Source: Duganella sp. 1411 (lineage in GTDB: Bacteria; Pseudomonadota; Gammaproteobacteria; Burkholderiales; Burkholderiaceae_D). From it: DNA of 64,000 nucleotides. The notes under the pieces are model-generated. The model saw only the letters and a list, made by a program, of their open reading frames with translations, did not search any database and was not told the DNA's origin. The stretch lies in the NCBI RefSeq assembly GCF_017833525.1, contig NZ_JAFICD010000005.1, positions 1-64,000 of the forward strand, written 5' to 3'. Positions 6,950 through 16,028 of the stretch are shown one piece after another (position 1 is the first letter of the stretch; each line of letters begins with the position of its first letter). The position numbers and the translations under genes are program-made.

Positions 6950-8170
6950 CTATGCCAGCGGCCGCACGTCCACCGGCCGCCCTTCGCCGTCGAAGCGCAG
7001 CGCCACCGACACCGCCTCGATGCCGATGCTGGCCAGCGCGTCGCGCAGGTCGTCGACTTCCAGCTCGAGGTCGGCGGTGATGTCGAGCGGCTTGTCGCAC
7101 GTGGCCAGCACCTCCGCGCCGGCCGACAGTTGTACCCGCAGCACCATTTCATCGTCGACATCGCCCGGCGCGATGATGGCGCTGACCTGTTCCGGCGCGT
7201 GCGAGGCCAGCGCCTCGTTCAGCTCGGACAGGATGCGCAGCATGTCGTATTCGGCCTGGCCCTGCGCCCGGGCGCCGAAGAACAGGTCCTGGTACAGGAA
7301 ATTGAGCGTGAGCGCAGCCTCGGCGCCGCGCCCGCGGCCCAGGCAGCGCGCCACCAGCGGCGCGTATTGCTGCGTCCATTTCTGGTAGCGCTCGGCGCGC
7401 TGGGCGAAGTGGGCGTCGGCCGCCTTCTCGCCCGCCGGCACTTGGTAGAAGGCGTCGTCGGCGCGCTTGAGCGCGAAGCCGAGCAAAAAGCGCAGCTCGA
7501 CGGCGCTGTCGTCCGGGCCGAAGCTGGTCGGCGTCCAGCCGCCCGCCATGCTGCGCTCGAGCGCCGGCGCGGCGGCGATCTTTTTCTCGGTCAGCGACTG
7601 CGCCGCCTCGCGCACCATGCTGTGCAGCTGGCCGTAGGTGACCCGCTCGAACTCGGTCAAGTCGTAGGCGTGGCTGACCAGCACCACCTTGGCCTTCGGG
7701 CTTTCCAGGCCGGCGCCTGTGAAGCTGGCCAGCAGCGCGTCGTAGGCGTCGCCGTCCTGGAAGTCGGCGGCCGGATCGAGGCCGCCGCGGCTGTGCACGA
7801 ACACCGGAATGGCGAAGGCGTCGATCTCCATCTCGGGTGCGCCCTCGCGCCGCAGCAGCAGGCTGGCGGCGCCTTCCTCGACGGCGTTGCGCAGGTAGCG
7901 GTAGCCGTCGACCGATTCGTCGCGCGCCAGTTCGATGGCGCCGTACAGTACCTCGTCCTTGCCCTGGTTGAGCAGCTTGCGCAGTAGGCGCTGGAACTCG
8001 AGCGCCTTTTGCGCCAGTTCGGCGCGGGTGCTGTCGGCCACGATGTCGTTATTGAATTCGCCATCCGACAGGTCCAGCGCCAGCGCGCACAGTTCGGTGG
8101 TTTGCTGCTCGTCCTTGAGTTCCGGGGAGTTGGCGGATTTGCGCGGTACGGGGCGCTTGTTCTTGGGCAT
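6950..8170 (-). CDS. DUF2863-like conserved hypothetical protein
   Basis: A 406-residue cytoplasmic protein with no signal peptide or membrane segment. It starts at the ATG at 8170 (MPKNKRPVPRKSANSPELKD), 11 bases after the HDOD gene stop. A basic N-terminus is followed by an acidic helical body (ALDLSDGEFNNDIVADSTRA) and an alpha/beta middle (IPVFVHSRGGLDPAADFQDG). The closing region is rich in acidic residues (ADLELEVDDLRDALASIGIE). Length and style match the betaproteobacterial DUF2863 family as I remember it; no function is known. The same-strand HDOD gene upstream suggests cotranscription. Confidence 0.65.
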   Translation of the reverse strand: MPKNKRPVPRKSANSPELKDEQQTTELCALALDLSDGEFNNDIVADSTRAELAQKALEFQRLLRKLLNQGKDEVLYGAIELARDESVDGYRYLRNAVEEGAASLLLRREGAPEMEIDAFAIPVFVHSRGGLDPAADFQDGDAYDALLASFTGAGLESPKAKVVLVSHAYDLTEFERVTYGQLHSMVREAAQSLTEKKIAAAPALERSMAGGWTPTSFGPDDSAVELRFLLGFALKRADDAFYQVPAGEKAADAHFAQRAERYQKWTQQYAPLVARCLGRGRGAEAALTLNFLYQDLFFGARAQGQAEYDMLRILSELNEALASHAPEQVSAIIAPGDVDDEMVLRVQLSAGAEVLATCDKPLDITADLELEVDDLRDALASIGIEAVSVALRFDGEGRPVDVRPLA

Positions 8171-8181
8171 GTAGGTCGGTC

Positions 8182-9048
8182 TTATCGTTCGTGGTGGAAG
8201 GCTTCGTGCAGTTCGTCGAGCAGGTCGGCGGTGTCGTCCTCGGTCAGGCCGAGGTGCTGGCAGGCCAGCGCGCCGCCTTTTTCCCATTCGTAGGACATGG
8301 CGCGGCCGTGGAAGCGCTGGATGCCTTTTTCGGCCAGCAGCGACAGCGCCACCAGCGAGCGCACGGCGTCGTCGGTGGCCGGGTCGTCGAGCACGCGGTA
8401 GTCGTGGTGCAGCAGGATGGCCCAGGAGACGTCCGGCGACAGCCCCCAGTTGCGCGCCAGCAGGCAGCCGATGGCGGCGTGGTTGGTGCTGTAGCGTTGG
8501 TCCTCGACGGCGGTGAACGGGCGCTCGGCGTCGTGGCAGGCGTCGGCGTAGGTGTCGGCGTAGTCGGCGAAGCGGTTCATCAGCAGCGGCACGCCGATGT
8601 CGCAGAACAGGCCGAAGGTGTGGGCGATGTCGGGCGGGGCGATGCGCAGCTTGCGCGAGGTGAACACCAGCGCCTGGGCCCGTCGCGCCGACACTTCCCA
8701 GAAGGCGTTCAGGTCGGCCTCCTTGCCCTCGATGGCCTGGCGCGCCAGCAGCCCGGTCAGCAGCGCGGCGCACTGGTCGACGCCGAGGAAGTTGATGCCC
8801 TGTTCGACCGACTTGGCCTTGCGGGCGGCGCCGAAGAACGGCGAGTTGGCCAGCTTGAGCAGGGCGCCGGACATGCCGACGTCGTTGCCGATGATGCGGG
8901 CGATGCGGCGCGGCGACGGGTCGGCCTGGGCCAGCTCGCGCTGCAGGTCGACGAGCAGGCTGGGCCGGGGAGGAATCCGGATGGAGCGCATCAGCGCTTC
9001 TTCCACCGCGTTTTCTACTGGCATGGCTGGGGCTGCTACTGTCGTCAT
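8182..9048 (-). CDS. HDOD-domain signalling protein
   Basis: A 288-residue protein dominated by an HDOD domain, a relative of HD-type phosphohydrolases that usually lacks catalysis and serves in signalling. The hallmark segment is IPPRPSLLVDLQRELAQADP (about residues 24-44), followed by IARIIGNDVGMSGALLKLAN. The middle keeps SVEQGINFLGVDQCAALLTG. The His pair in LHHDYRVL remains, but a full HD metal site is not evident. The ATG at 9048 is preferred over one at 9081 because the extra residues are atypical. No output domain is attached. It precedes the DUF2863-like gene on the same strand. Confidence 0.82.
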   Translation of the reverse strand: MTTVAAPAMPVENAVEEALMRSIRIPPRPSLLVDLQRELAQADPSPRRIARIIGNDVGMSGALLKLANSPFFGAARKAKSVEQGINFLGVDQCAALLTGLLARQAIEGKEADLNAFWEVSARRAQALVFTSRKLRIAPPDIAHTFGLFCDIGVPLLMNRFADYADTYADACHDAERPFTAVEDQRYSTNHAAIGCLLARNWGLSPDVSWAILLHHDYRVLDDPATDDAVRSLVALSLLAEKGIQRFHGRAMSYEWEKGGALACQHLGLTEDDTADLLDELHEAFHHER

Positions 9049-9309
9049 GTTATCTTCAGGGGTAAAGGCGGCGCGCGGCAACGGTGACCGCCCGGCGCTG
9101 GCAAATGTCGAGGGTATGCATACCCGTCATTATCGCCGCAAGCGCGCGCCGGTAGCGCGAATTTCTCCGGATTTTATTGCTTTCAAGCTACACGGGTGGC
9201 GATTTTGTCGTTAAATTTCTGCGCGGGTGACACTTTGATGGCGCTTTGATAACGATTCGCTAGCCCGTCCGTGGTCGCGCGGTCCAGATTGGCATTTACA
9301 ATATCGCCC

Positions 9310-9897
9310 ATGGACAAGCTTATCGCAGGGATCAATTTCGCCGCGCCGTCGCACGAGGTGGCGCGCCAGCTCATCGGTGTGACGGTGCTGGTCGACGGCG
9401 TCGGCGGGCGCATCGTCGAGACCGAGGCCTACGACCGCGAGGAGCCGGCGTCGCATTGCTACATCGGCCGCACGGAACGCAATTTCTCCATGTTCGGCCC
9501 GCCCGGACGCAGCTATGTGTACCGCTCGCACGGGCTGCACTGGTGCCTCAACTTCGTCTGCCGCGAGGACGGCCACGGCGCCGGGGTGCTGATCCGCGCG
9601 CTCGAGCCGGTGGCCGGGCTCGACATCATGCGCGCGCGCCGCGGCCTGGACGACGAGCGCCTGCTGTGCGCCGGGCCGGGCCGGCTGTGCCAGGCGCTTG
9701 GCGTCACGCGCGCGCACAACAACCTGCCGCTCGACGCCGCGCCGTTCCAGCTGTTGCCGGCCGATCAGCCGTTGCCGGGGCGCGAGCCGATCGTGGTGTC
9801 AGCCGGCCCGCGCATTGGCATTTCGAAAGCCGTGGAGCTGCCGTGGCGTTTCGGCGTGGCCGGCTCGCGCTTTCTGAGCAAGCCCCTGCGGGCCTGA
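9310..9897 (+). CDS. DNA-3-methyladenine glycosylase (AAG/MPG type)
   Basis: A 195-residue enzyme of the alkyladenine glycosylase family, which removes 3-methyladenine, hypoxanthine and related lesions in base excision repair. Diagnostic blocks are EVARQLIGVTVLVDGVGGRI, the catalytic glutamate region RIVETEAYDREEPASHCYIG, RNFSMFGPPGRSYVYRSHGL with the intercalating Tyr region, and GVLIRALEPVAGLDIMRARR. Size is normal for bacterial members. The ATG at 9310 begins exactly at the family N-terminus. Its last 99 bases overlap, tail to tail, the end of the chemoreceptor gene on the other strand. Confidence 0.9.
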   Translation: MDKLIAGINFAAPSHEVARQLIGVTVLVDGVGGRIVETEAYDREEPASHCYIGRTERNFSMFGPPGRSYVYRSHGLHWCLNFVCREDGHGAGVLIRALEPVAGLDIMRARRGLDDERLLCAGPGRLCQALGVTRAHNNLPLDAAPFQLLPADQPLPGREPIVVSAGPRIGISKAVELPWRFGVAGSRFLSKPLRA

Positions 9898-11472
9898 CGG
9901 CGCGCCGGCCGCCGCCGTCGGCGGCTCGACCGTGAACACCGACACCGCCTGCGACAGCTGCACCGCCTGTTCTTGCAGGCTCTCGGCGGCGGCCGCCGCC
10001 TGCTCGACCAGCGCGGCGTTCTGCTGGGTGACGTCGTCCATCTGGCCGACCGCCTGGTTGACCTCGGCGATGCCCTGCGCCTGCTCTGCGCTGGCGTCGC
10101 TGATGCGGGCGATGATGTCGTTGACCTCGCGCACCGAGTCGACGATGGCGCCCATGCGTTCGCCGGCTTGGTGCACCGAGGCGCTGCCGCTGTCGATGGT
10201 GGCCACCGAGGCCGCGATCAAGGTCTTGATTTCCTTGGCGGCCGCCGCCGAGCGCTGCGCCAAGGTGCGCACCTCCGACGCCACCACCGCGAAGCCGCGG
10301 CCCTGCTCGCCGGCGCGCGCGGCCTCGACGGCGGCGTTCAGCGCCAGGATGTTGGTCTGGAACGAGATGCCGTCGATGACGCCGATGATGTCGACGATCT
10401 GGCGCGAGCTGGCGCGGATCGACGTCATCGTCCGCACCGCCTGCTGCACGGCGTCGCCGCCGCGCTGGGCCATCTCGCTGGCGCCGGCGGCCAGCTTGCA
10501 GGCCTGCTGGGCGTTGGCGGCGTTTTGCTGCACCGCGTGGGTCAGGCTGTCCATCGCGCTGGCGGTCTGCTCGAGCGAGCTGGCCTGCATCTCGGTGCGG
10601 GTCGACAGGTCGAGGTTGCCGCTGGCGATCTCGTGGGCGGCGGTGTCGATCGAGCGCACCGCCGTCAGGATCGTGCCCAGGGTCTGGGTCAGGTTGCTCA
10701 TGGTCTGGTCGAGCATGCGGGCGGTGTCGGCGATCTCGTCGCGCCCGTCGTTGCGCCGGCCCGCGCCCAGTTTGCCGGCCGCCAGCGCCACGACGACGTC
10801 GGCGATGCCGCGGATGTCGCGCAGCATGGCGCCGCGCACGGCCATCGTCACGCCCAGCGACAGCGCGATCGACAGCAACACCACCACGCCCATGGTGGCG
10901 CTCATGGCGGCGAAGTCGCCCTTGGCGCGCGCGTGCGCGTCCATGCTGAGCTGCTTTTGCAGCGCCGACAATTGTTCCAGCTCCTCGTTGAGCAGCAGGA
11001 ACTGCTTCTCGGCCTTGGCCATCGAATTGGTGGCGATGCTCTGGTCCATTTGCGCCAGGTCCATCGTTTCGAGCACGGCCTTGCGGTAGGCCGTCAGCGA
11101 CACCAGCGCGCGCTCGACGATCTTGCGCTCGGCGGCGTCGCCGCCGGCGTCGGCGGCCAGCCGGCGCAGCTGCGCCTCGATGGCGGCGTGGCGCGCCTTG
11201 ATCTGCTGGCCCAGCGCGTCGAGCCGGGCCTGCGCGAAGCTGCCGTTGACCCAGGCCAGCAACTGGTAGATGTGGGCGTGCGCGTAGCGCGCCTCGCCGG
11301 AGACGTCGGCCGCCGCCTTGAGGCGCGCGGCGCGCACCTGCACCAGGTTTTCCATCGACGCGTTTTGGCGCACCATGCCGTAGTAGCCGGCGGCGGCGGT
11401 GACGATCAGCAGCACCAGCACCAGGCCGGGCGCGAGCAGCAATTTGGGTCCAATACGTAATTTCTTCAGCAT
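9799..11472 (-). CDS. Methyl-accepting chemotaxis protein
   Basis: A 557-residue chemoreceptor. A membrane segment at residues about 11-31 and a second near 188-213 flank a helical periplasmic region of 155 residues that looks like a four-helix bundle sensor. A HAMP segment follows (about 214-268). The long cytoplasmic coiled coil contains the tip hairpin EAARAGEQGRGFAVVASEVR (about 382-401) that contacts CheA and CheW, and Gln/Glu pairs usable for adaptation. The C-terminal tail is Ala/Gly-rich and encoded in DNA that also encodes the end of the glycosylase gene. The adjacent sCache gene suggests a periplasmic partner. Ligand unknown. Confidence 0.92.
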   Translation of the reverse strand: MLKKLRIGPKLLLAPGLVLVLLIVTAAAGYYGMVRQNASMENLVQVRAARLKAAADVSGEARYAHAHIYQLLAWVNGSFAQARLDALGQQIKARHAAIEAQLRRLAADAGGDAAERKIVERALVSLTAYRKAVLETMDLAQMDQSIATNSMAKAEKQFLLLNEELEQLSALQKQLSMDAHARAKGDFAAMSATMGVVVLLSIALSLGVTMAVRGAMLRDIRGIADVVVALAAGKLGAGRRNDGRDEIADTARMLDQTMSNLTQTLGTILTAVRSIDTAAHEIASGNLDLSTRTEMQASSLEQTASAMDSLTHAVQQNAANAQQACKLAAGASEMAQRGGDAVQQAVRTMTSIRASSRQIVDIIGVIDGISFQTNILALNAAVEAARAGEQGRGFAVVASEVRTLAQRSAAAAKEIKTLIAASVATIDSGSASVHQAGERMGAIVDSVREVNDIIARISDASAEQAQGIAEVNQAVGQMDDVTQQNAALVEQAAAAAESLQEQAVQLSQAVSVFTVEPPTAAAGAPSGPQGLAQKARAGHAETPRQLHGFRNANARAG

Positions 11473-11523
11473 GTTGCTCTCCAGCTCGGGTGCGCGGACG
11501 GCGTGTGGCGGGGTGTGCCGCGA

Positions 11524-11979
11524 TTACTTTTTATAGATGCCCGCTTCCAGCACGGCGTCGCCGACGCGCAGGATGTAGGTGGTCTTCGGCTCGATCTTGC
11601 CGGAGGTGGGGTTCTTGTACTGGTAGTCGACCCAGCCGCTGCCCTTTTTGGCGGCCAGCTCGATGATCTCGCGGCGGTATTTCTTGCCGCTGGCGTCGGG
11701 CACGTCGGTCAGGTCCTTGCCGACGATGGACGGGTTGATCGGATGCGCCAGCACGATGCCGGTGTTGATGTCGCGCATGTCGACGTACAGCGAACCCTGG
11801 ACGAAGTCGGGGTCCTTGTCGGTGATCTTCTTCATCATCGCCTCCTTGCCGTTGGCCTTCATGAAGGCGGCGCCTTTTTCGGCCATGGCGATGGCGTCCT
11901 TCTGGGTCGGCTCCGAGGCGGCGGCGGGCAGGTGGAGCAGGGCGGCGGCAATGGCGGCCAGGGCGTAGTGTTGTTTCAT
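11524..11979 (-). CDS. Secreted single-Cache domain protein
   Basis: A 151-residue periplasmic protein with a cleavable signal peptide (MKQHYALAAIAAALLHLPAA, likely cut near ASEP). The mature part is a small Cache_2 type sensor domain: GSLYVDMRDINTGIVLAHPI, SIVGKDLTDVPDASGKKYRR and the closing WVDYQYKNPTSGKIEPKTTY followed by ILRVGDAVLEAGIYKK. Cache domains bind small organic ligands and are usually part of receptors. Here the domain is free and lies just upstream of the chemoreceptor gene on the same strand (51-base gap). It may deliver a ligand to that receptor; this is inference from adjacency. Confidence 0.85.
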   Translation of the reverse strand: MKQHYALAAIAAALLHLPAAASEPTQKDAIAMAEKGAAFMKANGKEAMMKKITDKDPDFVQGSLYVDMRDINTGIVLAHPINPSIVGKDLTDVPDASGKKYRREIIELAAKKGSGWVDYQYKNPTSGKIEPKTTYILRVGDAVLEAGIYKK

Positions 11980-12213
11980 GGCGGATCCTTGTCAGGTGGG
12001 TGGGCTTGCTCCTATGCACTTTACGCCGGCGGCGGTGCCCGGGATTGCGCTGCCGCAAAGTGTGGCCGTATGGAAATGGCGAGCGTGGTTTTATTGCCGC
12101 GTGCACCCAGTCCCCAAAAATTTCCATTGGTCACTTGATTTTGGGCAATTTGAATTGCCTGTTGGAGGCCTAGCATGCAGTTTCCGCCACCTCACAAGCG
12201 ATAGGAAACCGCC

Positions 12214-13671
12214 ATGACCACCGATCTGAATCCGTCCGGGACCCCCAGCGCCGCGCAGGCGCCCAAGTTCAAACCCTTCATCCGCCAGACCATCGCCAAC
12301 GCGCGCCAATGGGACAGGCTGTCGCCCGATTTGCAGGAGGCGGTGCAGGTGGTGTCGCACGTGCTGCCGTTCCGCACCAACGAATACGTGCTCGACCACC
12401 TGATCGACTGGAACAACATCCCCGACGACCCGATCTACCGCCTGGTGTTCCCGCACAAGGACATGCTGCAGGCCGACGACTACGCCCAGCTGCGCGACAT
12501 GGTGCTGGGCAAGGCCAACCCGGCCGCGATGGCCGAGCTGGTGCGCAAGATCCGCCTGCGCATGAACCCCCATCCGGCCGGGCAGATGACGCACAACGTG
12601 CCGCGCGTGAACGACGCGCCGGTCAAGGGCCTGCAGCACAAGTACAAGGAGACGGTGCTGTTCTTCCCCAGCGCCGGCCAGACCTGCCACGCCTATTGCA
12701 CCTTCTGCTTCCGCTGGCCGCAGTTCGTCGGCATGGACGACATGAAGTTCGACGCCCGCGAGTCGCACGAGCTGGCGGCCTACCTGAAGCTGCATCCGGA
12801 GGTGACCGATGTGCTGATCACCGGCGGCGATCCGCTGATCATGAACACCCGTTCGCTCGAGGCCTATATCGAACCGCTGCTGGTGCCCGAGCTGGCGCAT
12901 ATCCAGAACATCCGCATCGGCACCAAGTCGGTGGCCTACTGGCCGCAGCGCTTCGTCACCGACCGCGACGCCGACGATTTATTGCGCCTGTTCGAGCGGG
13001 TGGTCGCCAGCGGCAAGAACATGGCCATCATGGGCCACTACAACCACGCGGTGGAGCTGCGCCCGGAGATCGCCCAGCACGCCGTCAAGCGCATCGTCGG
13101 CACCGGCGCCACGCTGCGCATGCAAGGCCCGCTGATCCGCCACATCAACGAGGACCCGAAAAGCTGGGCCGAGTTGTGGCAGACCGGCGTGCGCCTGGGG
13201 GCGATTCCGTACTATATGTTCGTCGAGCGCGACACCGGCCCGCGCGAGTACTTCGAGCTGCCGCTGGCGCGCGCGCACGAGATCTTCCAGGAGGCTTACC
13301 AGATGGTGTCGGGCCTGGCGCGCACCGTGCGCGGGCCGTCGATGAGCGCCTTCCCCGGCAAGGTGGTGATCGACGGCGTGGTCAACATCGCCGGCGAGAA
13401 GCTGTTCGCGCTGCAGTTCCTGCAGGCGCGCAATCCGAACTGGGTGCGCCGCCCGTTCTACGCCAAGTACGATCCCAAGGCGACCTGGATGGATCATTTG
13501 AAACCGGCCTTCGGCAAGGACAAGTTCTTCTTCGAGGAGGAGGGCGGCAGCCGCAGCGAGTACGGCGCCGAGGCGCCCGGCCAGCGCAAGGTGATTCCGT
13601 TGATCTCGGCGCGGCAGGAGGCGGCCGCCGCCGCCGCGGCCTCCGGCTGCACCGAACCGAACGCCGCATAG
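12214..13671 (+). CDS. KamA-family radical SAM protein (lysine 2,3-aminomutase-like)
   Basis: A 485-residue radical SAM protein. The iron-sulfur motif CHAYCTFC has Cys158, Cys162 and Cys165 in the CxxxCxxC spacing, and VTDVLITGGDPLIMNTRSLE provides the GGDP SAM-binding block. KamA enzymes move the alpha-amino group of lysine or a related amino acid to the beta carbon using SAM and PLP. The PLP lysine of classical aminomutases lies in PGGGGK. Here the corresponding place reads SAFPGKVVIDGVVNIAGEK, so a lysine exists but the glycine run does not. Substrate is unknown. A same-strand MFS transporter follows after 9 bases. Confidence 0.85.
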   Translation: MTTDLNPSGTPSAAQAPKFKPFIRQTIANARQWDRLSPDLQEAVQVVSHVLPFRTNEYVLDHLIDWNNIPDDPIYRLVFPHKDMLQADDYAQLRDMVLGKANPAAMAELVRKIRLRMNPHPAGQMTHNVPRVNDAPVKGLQHKYKETVLFFPSAGQTCHAYCTFCFRWPQFVGMDDMKFDARESHELAAYLKLHPEVTDVLITGGDPLIMNTRSLEAYIEPLLVPELAHIQNIRIGTKSVAYWPQRFVTDRDADDLLRLFERVVASGKNMAIMGHYNHAVELRPEIAQHAVKRIVGTGATLRMQGPLIRHINEDPKSWAELWQTGVRLGAIPYYMFVERDTGPREYFELPLARAHEIFQEAYQMVSGLARTVRGPSMSAFPGKVVIDGVVNIAGEKLFALQFLQARNPNWVRRPFYAKYDPKATWMDHLKPAFGKDKFFFEEEGGSRSEYGAEAPGQRKVIPLISARQEAAAAAAASGCTEPNAA

Positions 13672-13680
13672 GGGTACGCC

Positions 13681-15087
13681 ATGCTGACCAGGGAACGGAC
13701 GCGGACGGGCGCGCGCGTGGCGCCATCCTTGACCCGCACCGCGGCCACAGGGGGCGGACCCCGTGCGGCGTCCGACCCCGCGCATTCGGGGTGCGGGGTG
13801 GGCGCGCCGGCGCCGTCCATGTCGCGCGGCGCGGTGTTCGTGCTGGTGTTCCTGCCGTTCGCGCTGGGGCACTATCTGTCGAGCCTGATGCGCACCGTGA
13901 ACGCCACCCTGGCGCCGCAACTGGTGGCGACGCTGGCGCTGACGCCGGGCCAACTGGGGCTGCTCACCAGCGCCTTCTTCTTTTCGTTCGCGCTGGTGCA
14001 GCTGCCGGTGGGGATCGCGCTCGATCGCTGGGGGCCGGCCAAGGTGCAGCTGCCGATGCTGATGGTGGCGGCGCTGGGCGCGCTGGCCTTCTCGGGCGGC
14101 ACCAACTTCACCGAGCTGCTGGTGGCGCGCGCCGTCATCGGCCTGGGCGTGGGCGGCTGCTTCATGTCGGCGGTGAAGGCGATATCGACCTGGATCGCGC
14201 CGTCGCGCATGCCGTCGGTGCAGGGCTACCTGATCGCCGTCGGCGGCCTGGGGGCGGCGTCGGCCACCTTGCCGGTGCGCCTGGCGCTGCACTACACCGA
14301 CTGGCGCGGCCTGTTCATCGGCCTGGCCGTGGCGGCGCTGGGCACCGGCCTGCTGATCCGCGCGCTGGCGCCGCCGCATCCGCGGCCGTCGTCCGCGCCG
14401 CGCGCGCCGGTGTTGACGGCCATGCGCGAGGTGTACCGCCATCCGGCCTTCCGCGAGGTCGCTTCGCTGGTGCTGATACCGCACACGGTGTTCTTCGGCA
14501 TGCAGGGCCTGTGGATCAGCCGCTGGCTGACCGACGTCGCGCGCTTTTCGGAGGAGGCGGTCGCCTACCTGCTGTACCTGGGCATGGCGGCTATCATCTT
14601 TGGAGCCATCGCCGTCGGCATGATCACCGAATGGGCCGGGCGCCGCGGCGTGGCGCCGATCAACGTGGCGGCGGCCGGCGTGGGGCTGTTCATCCTGGTG
14701 CAGCTGGGCTTCGTGTGCAACTGGTCGCCCAGCTTCCAGACCTTGTCGGTGCTGTTTACGCTGGTCGGCACGGTGACCGGCATCGAGTACGCGATCGTCG
14801 CGCAAAACCTGCCCGGCACCCTGACCGGACGCGCGGCCACCTGCCTGAACCTGCTCATTTTCCTGGGCGCGTTCGCGGTGCAGGCGGGCTTCGGCATGCT
14901 GGTCGGCTGCTGGCGGCCCAACCTGCTGCAGCAGTATCCGGCCCAGGCCTACCAGGCCGGCTTCGCGGCGCTGGTGTTGTTGCAGGCGCCGGGATTGTTG
15001 TGGTTCGTGTGGCGGCGCTGGAGACGGCCGGCCGGTTCCGGTAGAATGGACCTCCATTCCGGCAACCCGGCGACCAGCCTTCCATGA
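13681..15087 (+). CDS. Major facilitator superfamily transporter
   Basis: A transporter with about 12 membrane segments. The MFS signature between segments 2 and 3 is visible as GIALDRWGPAK, and RAVIGLGVGGCFMSAVKAIS marks segment 4. From the ATG at 13681, preceded by a GGGG stretch, it has 468 residues. The first 46 are Arg/Ala/Pro-rich and unlike a transporter, so the ATG at 13819 (MSRGAVFVLVFLPFALGHYL) is a serious alternative start. It lies 9 bases behind the KamA-like gene and just before the dioxygenase gene. It may export or import the KamA product; that is inference. Confidence 0.85.
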   Translation: MLTRERTRTGARVAPSLTRTAATGGGPRAASDPAHSGCGVGAPAPSMSRGAVFVLVFLPFALGHYLSSLMRTVNATLAPQLVATLALTPGQLGLLTSAFFFSFALVQLPVGIALDRWGPAKVQLPMLMVAALGALAFSGGTNFTELLVARAVIGLGVGGCFMSAVKAISTWIAPSRMPSVQGYLIAVGGLGAASATLPVRLALHYTDWRGLFIGLAVAALGTGLLIRALAPPHPRPSSAPRAPVLTAMREVYRHPAFREVASLVLIPHTVFFGMQGLWISRWLTDVARFSEEAVAYLLYLGMAAIIFGAIAVGMITEWAGRRGVAPINVAAAGVGLFILVQLGFVCNWSPSFQTLSVLFTLVGTVTGIEYAIVAQNLPGTLTGRAATCLNLLIFLGAFAVQAGFGMLVGCWRPNLLQQYPAQAYQAGFAALVLLQAPGLLWFVWRRWRRPAGSGRMDLHSGNPATSLP

Positions 15088-15091
15088 CGCG

Positions 15092-15997
15092 ATGACCAAA
15101 GTTCAACCGGCCAAAAACGACCTTAACGTTTTCACATCCCTGCCGAAGACCTGGCAGGATTGGATCAACGAGAACCTGGCGCGCGCCTGCAGCCCGCTGG
15201 ACATGGCCAACAGCATGGCGCGCTCCGGCCAGCACAGCATGGCCGTGGCGCGCGCCGCCATCGACGAGGCGCTGCGCATGCGGGCGGCGGCCGACGGCGG
15301 CGCGGCCGCCGAGCCGGCGGACAGCGTGTTCGTGGCGCCGCAGCAGATGCCCTACATCGATATCGAGCGTAATCGCGTGGCCGCACCGGACCGCGAGGTG
15401 GAGCTGTTGTTCGTGCTCAAACAGCCGCAGGTCATCTTGCTGGGCAATGTGCTGAGCATGGAGGAGTGCGACGCCATCGTCGCCCACTGCGGCACGCGCT
15501 ACACCCGCTCGACGGTCACCGGCGAGGCCGACGGCGCCAGCGTGGTGCACGAGGGCCGCACCAGCGAGATGGCCTTCATCCAGCGCGGCGAGGCCGAGGT
15601 GGCCGAGCGCATCGAGCGCCGGCTGGCGGCGCTGGCGCACTGGCCGGCCGAATGCGGCGAGCCGTTCCAGCTGCAGAAGTACGGCAGCACGCAGGAGTAC
15701 CGGCCGCACTTCGACTGGCTCGATCCGGACAGCGGCGGCCACCGCAGCCACCTGCAGCGCGGCGGCCAGCGCCTGGCCACCTTCATCCTCTACCTGAGCG
15801 ACGTCGAGCAGGGCGGCGGCACCGTCTTCCCCGGCATCGGCCTGGAGGTGTTCCCGAAAAAGGGCAACGCGCTGTGGTTCCTCAACACCGACGCCAACCA
15901 CCAGCCGGACCGCCAGACCTTGCACGGCGGCGCGCCGGTGGTCAGCGGCACCAAGATCATCGCCAACAAATGGTTGAGGCAGGGCCGCTACGGTTAG
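15092..15997 (+). CDS. Prolyl-4-hydroxylase-like 2-oxoglutarate/Fe(II) dioxygenase
   Basis: A 301-residue protein with a C-terminal P4Hc (2OG-FeII) domain. The iron triad is present: His and Asp in YRPHFDWLDPDSGGH and the distal His in DRQTLHGGAPVVSGTK, where the Lys would bind 2-oxoglutarate. LATFILYLSDVEQGGGTVFP is the family core strand pair. The N-terminal 100 residues are helical and unassigned. Bacterial members hydroxylate proline in proteins such as EF-Tu, or free amino acids; the target here is unknown. It starts 5 bases after the MFS gene stop and may be its operon partner. Confidence 0.88.
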   Translation: MTKVQPAKNDLNVFTSLPKTWQDWINENLARACSPLDMANSMARSGQHSMAVARAAIDEALRMRAAADGGAAAEPADSVFVAPQQMPYIDIERNRVAAPDREVELLFVLKQPQVILLGNVLSMEECDAIVAHCGTRYTRSTVTGEADGASVVHEGRTSEMAFIQRGEAEVAERIERRLAALAHWPAECGEPFQLQKYGSTQEYRPHFDWLDPDSGGHRSHLQRGGQRLATFILYLSDVEQGGGTVFPGIGLEVFPKKGNALWFLNTDANHQPDRQTLHGGAPVVSGTKIIANKWLRQGRYG

Positions 15998-16028
15998 AAT
16001 GTCGCGGACATCTTAACCAAGGAACTGT

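Noticed and set aside
7130..7987. A 285-codon plus-strand frame inside the DUF2863-like gene
   Set aside because: Shadow frame; the minus-strand protein has a balanced composition and proper spacing to the HDOD gene.
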